64,000 nt of DNA from positions 1 through 64,000 of IMG/VR virus record IMGVR_UViG_3300025118_000006. One strand, given 5' to 3'. Origin of the DNA: a virus. The position numbers were made by a program, and so were the translations under genes. Every line of letters begins with the position of its first letter. Position 1 is the first letter of the stretch. Under the pieces are notes generated by a model. It searched no databases, was not told the origin of the DNA, and saw nothing but the letters and a program-made list of their open reading frames with translations. Of the stretch, positions 44,428 to 52,656 are shown one piece after another.

Positions 44428-45171
44428 GTGGCCATCGCAGATCAAGTTTCAGTCAGCTTTCTCAAGACCAACTTTTTAGCTGGTGTTGACCTGACATTTG
44501 ATGATGGCACCGCCTACCCCGACTCTCTTTATCAGCAGAGTATTGATGCAGCCATTTCTTGGCTAGAAGCAGACCTTGAGGTGGTGTTCGATGATGCCAC
44601 CTTCACGGAACGCTACGATGCGCGTGATATTGATCGCAACGCATTCTGGTTAATTCACGTAAATAAGCGTCCGATAAAATCTGTTACGTCGTTAAAGGCA
44701 CGCTACGGGTCTTTCGACGGGGTAACATTCCCGGTAGATTGGATTCACATATCTTCGGAGATAGGTGGCCAGCTTCAGGTCATTCCGGGTCCATCGAGTA
44801 TGGGTAGTTTTGCGTTTACATCCGGTGTACCGTTGCTTATTGGCGACGTGTTTATGCCAGTGGAGTACATGCCGTTGTGGTGGGAGATTACTTACACGGC
44901 GGGGTTTACCAGTCTTCCAAAAGACCTTATCCATGCGATAGCTCTGAAGGCAGCCTTACTCCCTCTTGATGTTGCCGGTGACCTCATTGCGGGCGCAGGC
45001 ATCGCGAACAAGTCGATTTCTGTCGATGGGTTGAGCCAGACAATTGGCACGACGGCATCGGCTACGAACGCTGGCTATGGTAGTCGGATTCTTCAATATG
45101 AACGGGAGCTTAAAGCACTCTTGCCACAGCTTCGGAAGCGTTATCGCGGCAAGAACATGATGGTGATCTAA
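44428..45171 (+). CDS. Head-tail connector (adaptor) protein
   Basis: A 247-residue product with a GTG start behind AAGGAGATAGGCG. It shows the connector pattern: an N-terminal helix with DSLYQQSIDAAISWLEADLE, a central beta region (FDGVTFPVDWIHISSE) and an end with ITYTAGFTSLPKDLIHAIAL followed by helices. gp6/gp15-like adaptors attach under the portal and give the tail its docking site. The order capsid, adaptor, neck proteins, sheath agrees. Confidence 0.68.
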   Translation: MAIADQVSVSFLKTNFLAGVDLTFDDGTAYPDSLYQQSIDAAISWLEADLEVVFDDATFTERYDARDIDRNAFWLIHVNKRPIKSVTSLKARYGSFDGVTFPVDWIHISSEIGGQLQVIPGPSSMGSFAFTSGVPLLIGDVFMPVEYMPLWWEITYTAGFTSLPKDLIHAIALKAALLPLDVAGDLIAGAGIANKSISVDGLSQTIGTTASATNAGYGSRILQYERELKALLPQLRKRYRGKNMMVI

Positions 45172-46373
45172 TGCTTCTGCCGGTAGATACCCCAGCAAAG
45201 CTGTCGCCAAGAGTCGATTTCCGACCAGAGGAATTTAAGAAGCTACTGTTCTCGCACGGTCTACGTTTGAAGTGGGAACAAGCAGCGACTTGCCCCTGCA
45301 ACATAAAGGTGACCGCAAACGAAGGTGTCGCTGCTTATCTGAAGACAGGCTTTACTGGAGAGACGCGGGTTGCGTGCCCTGCCTGCAACGGCACAGGTGT
45401 TATCTACCACAGTAGCCAAGAGGTTCGCGCTATCGTCACGAGCGCAAGAACGAATCCAGAACGCTTTAAACTCTACGGAGAGCACGCTGAAGGCGCGATG
45501 GGGCTCACGCTATTACCAGAACACCTTCCGGGCTTCTTAGACCGATTTACGCTCCTTGATGCCGTCATTGTGTACACGGAGACACGCGAGCGAAAGAAGG
45601 CCAAGGCTTCCGCAACCATTACCGTTACATCGGGTTCAGCGCAAACGGTGGGTGACAAGGTGACGATTAACGTACCTGTTGCAGCCGGTGGCACTGGGTC
45701 TGCTATAGACGTACCTTTAGTGGCGAGCAACGGGGTGCCAAGCCTCGAATCAGCAAACTCCTTTCAGTCCTCAACGGACAAGGTCGAGCAAGCCAGATAT
45801 ATAGCAGCCGCGATCAACAACGCGGTTTCAGGTGTCTTTGCATCTACAGAAAACCGGCCTGTGGTTACGATACAAGCTACGACATCTGGCACTGCTGGAA
45901 ACGCTATAACGGTGGTGGCGACACAGTCGAGTAGTTGGATGACGGTTTCGGGCTCACCACTGAGTGGTGGCGACGATAACGTGATGAAGATGCGGTACCC
46001 GATTGTGAAACGAACGCTCGCGCTCACGGGCGGGAGCAAAACTTTTGGAACGATGTATCTTCGTAGCGCACTGACCGATAATGTCATGGGTAATATCGCC
46101 ACGACCGTTTGCGCTGAGGATACGGACTTCAGCGTGAACGGCGATGGTGACCTCGATTTTTCGTCGGCAACATCGAAGACCCCAGCGGTAGGAAATATGT
46201 TTACGGTTTCGTACTACGCCAATCCGAGATTCATAGTACGTGACCACCCACATAGCCTCCGAGTCTCATACGTGAAGGAAAAAAGCGTATCCGCAACGAA
46301 GACGGAGATGCCTGTAAATGTAAATTGCTGGCTCGAATTCAGAGGCGACCCTGAGAGGTTTAGTGATGGCTGA
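45171..46373 (+). CDS. Putative neck or tail-completion protein with zinc ribbon
   Basis: A 400-residue product that starts at the last base of the adaptor stop. The N-terminal part has a Cys-rich motif (TCPCNIKV ... ACPACNGTGV, about residues 41-75) like the zinc knuckles of DnaJ. A middle beta domain (about 145-280, ITVTSGSAQTVGDKVTINVP to SGGDDN) of the kind inserted in virion surface proteins follows, and a C-terminal domain resumes. It lies between adaptor and sheath genes, so a neck, collar or tail-completion role is inferred. Confidence 0.58.
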   Translation: MLLPVDTPAKLSPRVDFRPEEFKKLLFSHGLRLKWEQAATCPCNIKVTANEGVAAYLKTGFTGETRVACPACNGTGVIYHSSQEVRAIVTSARTNPERFKLYGEHAEGAMGLTLLPEHLPGFLDRFTLLDAVIVYTETRERKKAKASATITVTSGSAQTVGDKVTINVPVAAGGTGSAIDVPLVASNGVPSLESANSFQSSTDKVEQARYIAAAINNAVSGVFASTENRPVVTIQATTSGTAGNAITVVATQSSSWMTVSGSPLSGGDDNVMKMRYPIVKRTLALTGGSKTFGTMYLRSALTDNVMGNIATTVCAEDTDFSVNGDGDLDFSSATSKTPAVGNMFTVSYYANPRFIVRDHPHSLRVSYVKEKSVSATKTEMPVNVNCWLEFRGDPERFSDG

Positions 46374-47079
46374 GTTACGCGCTGAAACTATCGACCTAAG
46401 CAAGGTTGTGCGAGCGAGCAAAAGCCAGAACGCGAAGCTCATTCGGTCTATCGCGATTCGGGTTAAGATGGAAATTCTGAAGGAGGCAAGGAATAGCCTC
46501 GGTACGACGCTGAATGATTACATTCGCGGCCTCCAGATTGATCACATTTCCGAAACCAGTGCTCGCATCGTCTTGACTGGCCCGATTGCGAATATGATCG
46601 AGCAGGGCTTAGGTAGCGGGGGGATTGGGACAACCGGACCACGGGATATGCGTGCAGTGCTTCTAAAGCCCGGAACAAGAAGCTTGCGGCATGGTAAAAA
46701 CGGCATGTACCTGCACGTCCCGTTTACGCACACGAAGGGATCTATCGAGTCAAAGGGCGGGGCCAGTGCCATGACGGCTGCAAGACGGCTATCCCCGACG
46801 CAAACCAGCCAGAGAGGGGCAAGTCGGGTCACGCGGTGGGCTCCGGGCGAAACGGGCCGTCTTGGCAATGAGTTTCACAAACACCTAACGGGTATGGTGA
46901 GGCTTGAAAAACAGTATGCGGGAGCGACACAAAGCACATACCGGACTTGGCGTACAATATCCGAGGCGTCAAAGACCGGGTGGATAGCCGCGCCGATTAA
47001 AGCTCGCAATTTCTTTGAAAAAATAAACATGCTTGTGCCACAGTTCGTAAACGAAGCTCGTGCGAGGATGAATCAATAA
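46366..47079 (+). CDS. Minor head-tail joining protein (gp10-like position)
   Basis: A 237-residue basic product from the ATG at 46366 (GTG at 46363 also possible), AGAGG upstream. It contains IANMIEQGLGSGGIGTTGPR, then a basic region and GMYLHVPFTHTKG, which recalls HK97 gp10-type head-tail proteins and minor tail-joining proteins, but the match is weak. Its place between the neck candidate and tail terminator supports head-tail joining. Confidence 0.55.
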   Translation: MAELRAETIDLSKVVRASKSQNAKLIRSIAIRVKMEILKEARNSLGTTLNDYIRGLQIDHISETSARIVLTGPIANMIEQGLGSGGIGTTGPRDMRAVLLKPGTRSLRHGKNGMYLHVPFTHTKGSIESKGGASAMTAARRLSPTQTSQRGASRVTRWAPGETGRLGNEFHKHLTGMVRLEKQYAGATQSTYRTWRTISEASKTGWIAAPIKARNFFEKINMLVPQFVNEARARMNQ

Positions 47080-47741
47080 TGTTGGATAGACACACACTTT
47101 TAGTGCTGCAAGCCGGTTGGCAAACCTTGATCGATGACCGGGTGATGTTCCACGATCTTTATCCAATCGCATCGGATTCAGAGATCGAAAGCTGGCGAGC
47201 GGCCTTCAAAAAGCATCCGGTGGTCTTTAAGGCGGCGTTTGCTCCGGGCGAAGAAGAGCTACCGCTTTGTGTGGTCCAATTGTCGTCGGAGTCCGTTGAA
47301 GTTCAGCCGCTAGGCGGCGTTGGTGGTTGGACACCAAACCAGTCCACAGGCTCGGTCACGATGTCTAGTGCTGGCGTACCGTCCCACGCTTCTGGCGTTC
47401 GAGATTACTTCCACTACGGAATTCGGCAGAACGTGAACATATCATGCTACACCGAGCACCCCGATCTTACGCGATCACTACATTACGGGCTTCGTGCGGT
47501 TATGTTTGCAGCCCAGGATTGGTTTCTCGGGAGCGGGTATTCAACAATCGAATATCAATCGGCCTCTGATCTAACAACAGAGCTAGAGCTTCTTTTTGGG
47601 TATGTAAGGCAAATGAGTTGGTCCGCGCTACGTATGGAGCAAATTACGGGCGTAAGCCGACTCGCACACAGTATTTCAGTTCACATGAATGATATTGTTG
47701 TCGCTGGGGTAACTGGTGGTACAATAGCTCTTAACGAATAG
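47079..47741 (+). CDS. Putative tail terminator / neck protein
   Basis: A 220-residue product starting at the last base of the previous stop. The first half is mixed (HTLLVLQAGWQTLIDDRVMF); the second half has SGVRDYFHYGIRQNVNISCY, a strand that suits the conserved core of tail terminators, followed by a helix (LTRSLHYGLRAVMFAAQDWF). It lies directly before the sheath gene, the usual position of the tail terminator that caps sheath and tube. Assigned by position. Confidence 0.52.
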   Translation: MLDRHTLLVLQAGWQTLIDDRVMFHDLYPIASDSEIESWRAAFKKHPVVFKAAFAPGEEELPLCVVQLSSESVEVQPLGGVGGWTPNQSTGSVTMSSAGVPSHASGVRDYFHYGIRQNVNISCYTEHPDLTRSLHYGLRAVMFAAQDWFLGSGYSTIEYQSASDLTTELELLFGYVRQMSWSALRMEQITGVSRLAHSISVHMNDIVVAGVTGGTIALNE

Positions 47742-47755
47742 TAAGGAGGCACGCG

Positions 47756-49771
47756 ATGTCAGCGTCCACATTAACCTTCGGTGGTTTCCAAACACGGCGG
47801 CCCGGTACATACGCGCTGGTAGATGCCTCTGCTTTAGGCGGCAAGCAACTAACAGTAGGTCGATTGGGAATCGTTGGTGACTTCCCGTTCCTGCAACAAA
47901 ACACAGCGAAAGAGGTCACTTCACCTCTGGCGATGTCACAGCTTGACTCGACGAACGAGGATCTACAAGTCATTACGCGACTTGCGTTCACTCCATCAAA
48001 CGATGAGCGGGTTCCGGGTGGAGCTACAGCGGTAGTCCTTATGAACGCGGCTGTCACGACTCAGGCCAGCAAGGCAGTGTCTTCGTCGGGTGCTGAAGAC
48101 GTACTTCTTTTAAAAAGTCGAATCTGGGGAGCCTCTGGGAACCGTATGCGCTACGCAATCGCAGCAGGGACCAACGAGGGGAAAAAGCTCACCATTGAAC
48201 ACAATGGAACATCTGAGGTTCACGACAATGTGACCTGGGGAACCATCTTACAGGTGAACTACAGCGGTAGCTCGTTTGCGACTGCGACCATGTACGTGGA
48301 CAACTCGTCGGCTGGAAACGGGTTGGTGATCAACGCTACGCGCTCGCTTGGAACCTCCACTGGATCGCACGCCTTGGCTACCCCAGCCGACGGAAAGGTG
48401 ACCATCACATCAAACGCCATCGGTGCAGCCGACGCCAACATAACTGTTGTTGTCTCGGGAACAGCCTTGGTAGATGGTGTGGCCACAACAGGCCAAACCG
48501 AAACAATCGTGTTCAATAACACGAGCGGAACCTCGAAAGAGGGAACTAAGCACTTTACGCACATCACAACAATTGCGAACACGCACACGAACATTGCAAA
48601 CGCTGCGACTGCACAGTTCGACGTTTTCACAGCGAAAGACAGTGGTTCGACTAACCAGAGCCATAACTTCGCGAAGATTTCAGACGCAGTTGAGGAACTG
48701 ACTAGCTACACAGATTTCGCTGCGACATCCGTATCTCCAAGAGTCTCAAGCTTGAAGATAAGTGAGCTTGATGACTTCGCATCGTCCGGGTCACCAACTT
48801 CCATCAAGGCGTCTCTCCAAGATTTGACTGCGGAACTTCACGCAGTCAACGCTGCTTTCAATAGCAGTGCGCTCGTGTCATCGACTGTTTCCCTTGAGGG
48901 AGCGCGCAAGAATGTCGCGAATGTCACAGCAACCTATCTTATTGGTGGGACTGCGACAGCACCTACGACTTCAGGCTACCAGACAGCCTTGGAAAACCTA
49001 GAAAGCCAGAACGCGCAAGTGCTCGCGGTTCTTTCCGATAACGCGACTGTTCACGGTTACACAGTCACGCACTGCAAGAAGATGGCGGGCCTCGGTAAAT
49101 CAGAGCGTAACGCCTGGGTAGGTGCAGCCGCTTCCGAGGCGTTGTCAGCACTGAAGACTCGCGCAAAGGCAATAAACTCTCGACACGTCGCTTTGGTCGG
49201 CCAAGAGATATATATCGCCAACGCGAAAGGGACTTTAGCCTACTACGCGCCAATGTATTTAGCATTGCAGCTTGCAGCTATGCAGTGCGGGACACCAGTT
49301 GCTACGCCTCTCACACGTAAGCTGCCAGCACTGAGTGGGTTTCGGCAAGCAGCATCATGGTCGCCTGATAAAAACGCAGAGGAACTTCTCTCTAACGGTA
49401 TTTGCTTTCTCGTGGATACCGATTTAACGCCACGAGTCGAGCGTTCTATTACGACCTACCTCACGGACGACAACGCTATCTTCTCTGAAGTTTCAGCTAA
49501 TGAGTCTGTAAACACGTCGGTACGTGACTTGCGTGCAGAATTGGACACTTTCATCGGTTCCGCGTCGGTGGCAGGTACAACTGCGCTAATCAAAGAGTTG
49601 GCCGTTTCGAGGCTTAAAAAACAGGTTGAGCTTGGCTATATCAAGGCATTTAGAAATGTCTCGATTGACGACCTTGGCGATACTTTCCGTATCAACTACG
49701 AAGTAGCTGCCACCGAGCCAATCAACTTCATCCTCATCGTCGCACACGTTGTGCGAATTGCGGCTGCATAA
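47756..49771 (+). CDS. Tail sheath protein
   Basis: The 671-residue product has the sheath architecture: an N-terminal domain (TLTFGGFQTRRPGTYALVDA), inserted beta domains in the middle (about residues 95-300, NRMRYAIAAGTNEGKKLTIE), and a conserved C-terminal domain (ARVERSITTYLTDD-like segment, FREVSANESVNTSV region) ending with VAATEPINFILIVAHVVRIA. Sheath subunits contract to drive the tube through the envelope. Tube gene follows at 13 bases. It identifies the phage as a myovirus. Confidence 0.85.
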   Translation: MSASTLTFGGFQTRRPGTYALVDASALGGKQLTVGRLGIVGDFPFLQQNTAKEVTSPLAMSQLDSTNEDLQVITRLAFTPSNDERVPGGATAVVLMNAAVTTQASKAVSSSGAEDVLLLKSRIWGASGNRMRYAIAAGTNEGKKLTIEHNGTSEVHDNVTWGTILQVNYSGSSFATATMYVDNSSAGNGLVINATRSLGTSTGSHALATPADGKVTITSNAIGAADANITVVVSGTALVDGVATTGQTETIVFNNTSGTSKEGTKHFTHITTIANTHTNIANAATAQFDVFTAKDSGSTNQSHNFAKISDAVEELTSYTDFAATSVSPRVSSLKISELDDFASSGSPTSIKASLQDLTAELHAVNAAFNSSALVSSTVSLEGARKNVANVTATYLIGGTATAPTTSGYQTALENLESQNAQVLAVLSDNATVHGYTVTHCKKMAGLGKSERNAWVGAAASEALSALKTRAKAINSRHVALVGQEIYIANAKGTLAYYAPMYLALQLAAMQCGTPVATPLTRKLPALSGFRQAASWSPDKNAEELLSNGICFLVDTDLTPRVERSITTYLTDDNAIFSEVSANESVNTSVRDLRAELDTFIGSASVAGTTALIKELAVSRLKKQVELGYIKAFRNVSIDDLGDTFRINYEVAATEPINFILIVAHVVRIAAA

Positions 49772-49783
49772 GGAGTATAAAAA

Positions 49784-50254
49784 ATGGCAACTGAATTAGG
49801 ACGTGTATTCTCGGGTGCTCGCGCAGAGATACACATAAAAGGCTCTCAAGGCTTAGAACGAGTCGGCTACGCGACTGGGGTGACTGGGACAGAAACGCTC
49901 ACGCTTCAAGAGGTTGAGGTGCTTGGTCACATCGACCCTATCGAAATCGAGCCCATCGGGCGAAGGGTTACTGTCACAGCGGACTTTGTTCGTTTCGTTG
50001 GCACGAGCCTGAGAAGCAAAGGTTTGTGGCCGAAAGCTGGGGCAGATGCCAACTCGGCAGTGTCGGAGGTGATCAATTTTCCAGACCTTGAGTTCATTGT
50101 CTTCGATGCAATCAGTGGCCAGAAGATCTTCAAGGTTGAGGGTATCAAGTGTGAAACAAGGACGTTCCGAGTTGACCGCGCCGGTCTAACTACGACAAAC
50201 GCAACATTTAGAGGTCTTCGCATGACCGACGAAGGTGATGCGTCTAACGAATAA
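49784..50254 (+). CDS. Tail tube protein
   Basis: A 156-residue beta-rich product directly after the sheath, AAGGAGTATAAAAA upstream. Its fold pattern (GRVFSGARAEIHIKGSQGLE at the start; VTVTADFVRFVG; RTFRVDRAGLTTTNATFRGL near the end) and length fit tube proteins of contractile tails. The sheath-tube-chaperone-tape measure order is canonical. Confidence 0.8.
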   Translation: MATELGRVFSGARAEIHIKGSQGLERVGYATGVTGTETLTLQEVEVLGHIDPIEIEPIGRRVTVTADFVRFVGTSLRSKGLWPKAGADANSAVSEVINFPDLEFIVFDAISGQKIFKVEGIKCETRTFRVDRAGLTTTNATFRGLRMTDEGDASNE

Positions 50255-50284
50255 TCGCAATATAAACACACGGGGAGGTAAAGT

Positions 50285-50779
50285 GTGTCTTTAGATGATA
50301 TTAGGCAACTCGGAGAAACTTCTGAGTCAGAAAAGGTTTACGAGCGTGAACACACGTTCGTTGTTAGGTACAAGTGCCCGGAGGGTCGCCAGTACGAAGC
50401 GGCCATTACTTCTAAGATTCTTTCGGGCGATGATCGCAACAAGGTAGCGCGAATTGCAGCACAGATAGCAGCGTGCCCCTGGGATCAGCTTCCGATGGGT
50501 GAGCAAATCCGAATTTATGGCCTTGCCGTGTGCTCTGTCGCACTCGATAGCCCGCCAGACTGGATAAATAAATTCATTACGGAAGACCCTGCTTTGTTAG
50601 GCGGCATCTATGAGGAGGTGGCCCGACATGACACGGGCTGGTTTCGTTCAGGTGGTGGATCGGGTAGCGAGGACGAGGAAGAGGCCAGAGTTTCAATTTC
50701 TTCAGAAGCACCTACCTCAACTCCAGACGAGCGAATGCAGCCCATTAGTTCCAAACCTATGCTTGGCCGATCTGTATGA
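50285..50779 (+). CDS. Tail assembly chaperone, upstream frame
   Basis: A 164-residue product with a GTG start behind GGGGAGGTAAA. It has a small folded domain (HTFVVRYKCPEGRQYEAAIT, then QIAACPWDQLPMGEQIRIYG) and an acidic C-terminal part (SGSEDEEEARVSISSEAPTS). By position (tube to tape measure) and overlap with a second frame it is the G-like chaperone. The second frame begins inside it and is shifted by +1 (equal to -2). Part of the product may therefore be extended by frameshifting, as in other tail chaperones. Confidence 0.72.
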   Translation: MSLDDIRQLGETSESEKVYEREHTFVVRYKCPEGRQYEAAITSKILSGDDRNKVARIAAQIAACPWDQLPMGEQIRIYGLAVCSVALDSPPDWINKFITEDPALLGGIYEEVARHDTGWFRSGGGSGSEDEEEARVSISSEAPTSTPDERMQPISSKPMLGRSV

Positions 50780-50993
50780 GGCTAATTTTCTTCGCATGGA
50801 AGATAAGCATTGGAATGAGTTCTTAGCTAGTAGGGCGTCTACCGGAGAAGGGTTAGTGACCGGCGATCAGGTTTTCGATGAAATGGAGCGTAAGCTCTTC
50901 TCGGAGCTTGATGGTGGCGAAGAAGTGGAGACAATTTCCGCAGCTAATGGTACAAATGAGGTAGATAAGAAGCCGGAGAAAGAAGATGCCTGA
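50628..50993 (+). CDS. Tail assembly chaperone, downstream frame
   Basis: The second chaperone frame, open from 50610; an ATG at 50628 follows AGGAGGTG by eight bases, so independent initiation is possible. It encodes FQFLQKHLPQLQTSECSPLV then CLADLYEANFLRMEDKHWNE and an acidic tail (ELDGGEEVETISAAN). It is the T-like partner that in related phages is made as a fusion by programmed frameshift. Relative to the first frame it is +1/-2, the direction used by Mu (-2) rather than lambda (-1). It overlaps the tape measure start by eight bases. Confidence 0.6.
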   Translation: MTRAGFVQVVDRVARTRKRPEFQFLQKHLPQLQTSECSPLVPNLCLADLYEANFLRMEDKHWNEFLASRASTGEGLVTGDQVFDEMERKLFSELDGGEEVETISAANGTNEVDKKPEKEDA

Positions 50994-52656
50994 GCAGCGG
51001 CATAGAACTATACTCGACATCCAAGCTGACACGTCTAGCGCAGAGCAGGCGATTCAGCGTTTAGAGGATAGGATACGGTCGATGCAGCAGGCGGCTAACA
51101 TCACATTCGGTGGTGGAGGCGGCGGTGGCGGTGGTGGCGGTGGTGGCCAAATCAACGCGGGAGCTTCAGGTACCGGCTCACACAGGCGCGGTCGGTACGG
51201 CGGGTCAGATCAAGTAAGGGACAGCCAGGGAAGATTCGTTGGCGAAGGTGGTGGAAGCGGTGGCGGCAGCATGTTTCAGGGCCTTGGTCGAGGTTTGCTC
51301 GGGCTTGGCGCTGTCGGCTTTGCGGGTCAAGTAGGTGGATACTCTGCTGGGCAAGTCTCCCCAGGATATGGCGGCGTAGCTGCTCGCCAACAGCAGCGTT
51401 TAGCGATGGGCCAGACAGCCGGTATGACAGCCGGTGGCGCATTGATGATGACAGGCAACCCGGCTCTTATGGCTGGTGGTGCGCTGCTCTCTATCGGTAG
51501 CTCGTTCTTCGGGTCACGCTCGCGTGCAGACCTTCAGCGACAGCAGAATCAGGCTCAAATGCGTCAATCGGTAGCCGAACGAAGCATTAGCATTAACATG
51601 GCCATGCGAAGAGCTTCCTTTCAGGGCGCGAACGTGTTTGGAGCAGACGCAAGCGCGCAGAACGACCCATTTTCAATGTTGCGTACGGGTGCCAATTTGG
51701 GCATGGACCCAACACAAGCGGCTGGAATGCTTCAGCAAATCACCACGGCTGGTGGTGGTGGCTTTAACGGTGACTTCATGGGTCGAAACCCACAGACCTT
51801 CGCAACCAACCTCATTCAAAGCCTCGCAGCCGGTGTCAGCGCGGGGGGGATGGGGAATTTTGCAGGGCAGTTTAGGGCCGGTGGTGGTTTTCGTATGGGT
51901 GGAAACCGAGGGCTCGGCGGTGGCGAGTTGATGATGGGGCTTATACGCAGCGGGCAAGAGCAAGGTCTTGGCTCCGCTGGTATCGACCAGATGTTATCTT
52001 CGTTCACTCGTATCGGGCAGATGATGGAGGAGAAGGGCATGAAAATAGCCCCAGAATCCATCCTGAGCTTCTCTGAGAGCCTTCGTGGGCACGGGGGCAT
52101 GAATGGCCCATTCGCGGGCGCACAGGGCATGAGAGCGGCCCAGACGATGATACAAAGCAACCTGGGTGCGCGGGATAAGTTACTTTCTCCCTTCCAGGGG
52201 CTAGGCCAAACGATGGCGATGGCGACGGCACTAGATAAAACGGGCGGTAACCTTGTGGCCGCAACCGACCTGCTAGAAACGGGTGGCCCCGGATTCGCGG
52301 CTAACTCGGTGCTCGGCTTTGGTGGAGAGGATTCGTTTTTGTCGAAGATGGTTTTCCGGTCTATGGGGTTCGGGGGAGGTCAGGCTGATGTCCTTGCTTC
52401 CGGTGGCTTTAGGAACGTGAACACGGCGGGATTAGCAGACCAACTCGACACATCGTTTGCTATGGGCGGGGGAATGGACATTGCAGCACCGGACGCACCG
52501 GGGGCCGCCGTAGCCCAGGCATCGAAGACCCTTCGCCAACAACAGATGATTAGTGGTGGCGAAGCGACGAACATAATTAGGTCATTGGCAAATATGGAGG
52601 ATGCGTGGGTACGCACGGCATCTTCTCTTGAGAAGTACGTGACCAAGAATTACTAA
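50986..52656 (+). CDS. Tape measure protein
   Basis: The 556-residue product has a helical N-terminus (DTSSAEQAIQRLEDRIRSMQ), a run of 13 Gly (about residues 43-55), then hydrophobic, Gly/Met/Ala-rich segments (GMTAGGALMMTGNPALMAGG) and helical repeats, as expected for the tail-length ruler. It is short for a tape measure, implying a tail in the range of 80 nm if the usual scale of about 0.15 nm per residue holds. It follows the two chaperone frames. Confidence 0.78.
   Translation: MPEQRHRTILDIQADTSSAEQAIQRLEDRIRSMQQAANITFGGGGGGGGGGGGGQINAGASGTGSHRRGRYGGSDQVRDSQGRFVGEGGGSGGGSMFQGLGRGLLGLGAVGFAGQVGGYSAGQVSPGYGGVAARQQQRLAMGQTAGMTAGGALMMTGNPALMAGGALLSIGSSFFGSRSRADLQRQQNQAQMRQSVAERSISINMAMRRASFQGANVFGADASAQNDPFSMLRTGANLGMDPTQAAGMLQQITTAGGGGFNGDFMGRNPQTFATNLIQSLAAGVSAGGMGNFAGQFRAGGGFRMGGNRGLGGGELMMGLIRSGQEQGLGSAGIDQMLSSFTRIGQMMEEKGMKIAPESILSFSESLRGHGGMNGPFAGAQGMRAAQTMIQSNLGARDKLLSPFQGLGQTMAMATALDKTGGNLVAATDLLETGGPGFAANSVLGFGGEDSFLSKMVFRSMGFGGGQADVLASGGFRNVNTAGLADQLDTSFAMGGGMDIAAPDAPGAAVAQASKTLRQQQMISGGEATNIIRSLANMEDAWVRTASSLEKYVTKNY

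Noticed and set aside
51110-51150. GGTGGAGGCGGCGGTGGC run as a structured DNA element
   Set aside because: Codes for the poly-Gly linker of the tape measure protein; low-complexity coding explains it.
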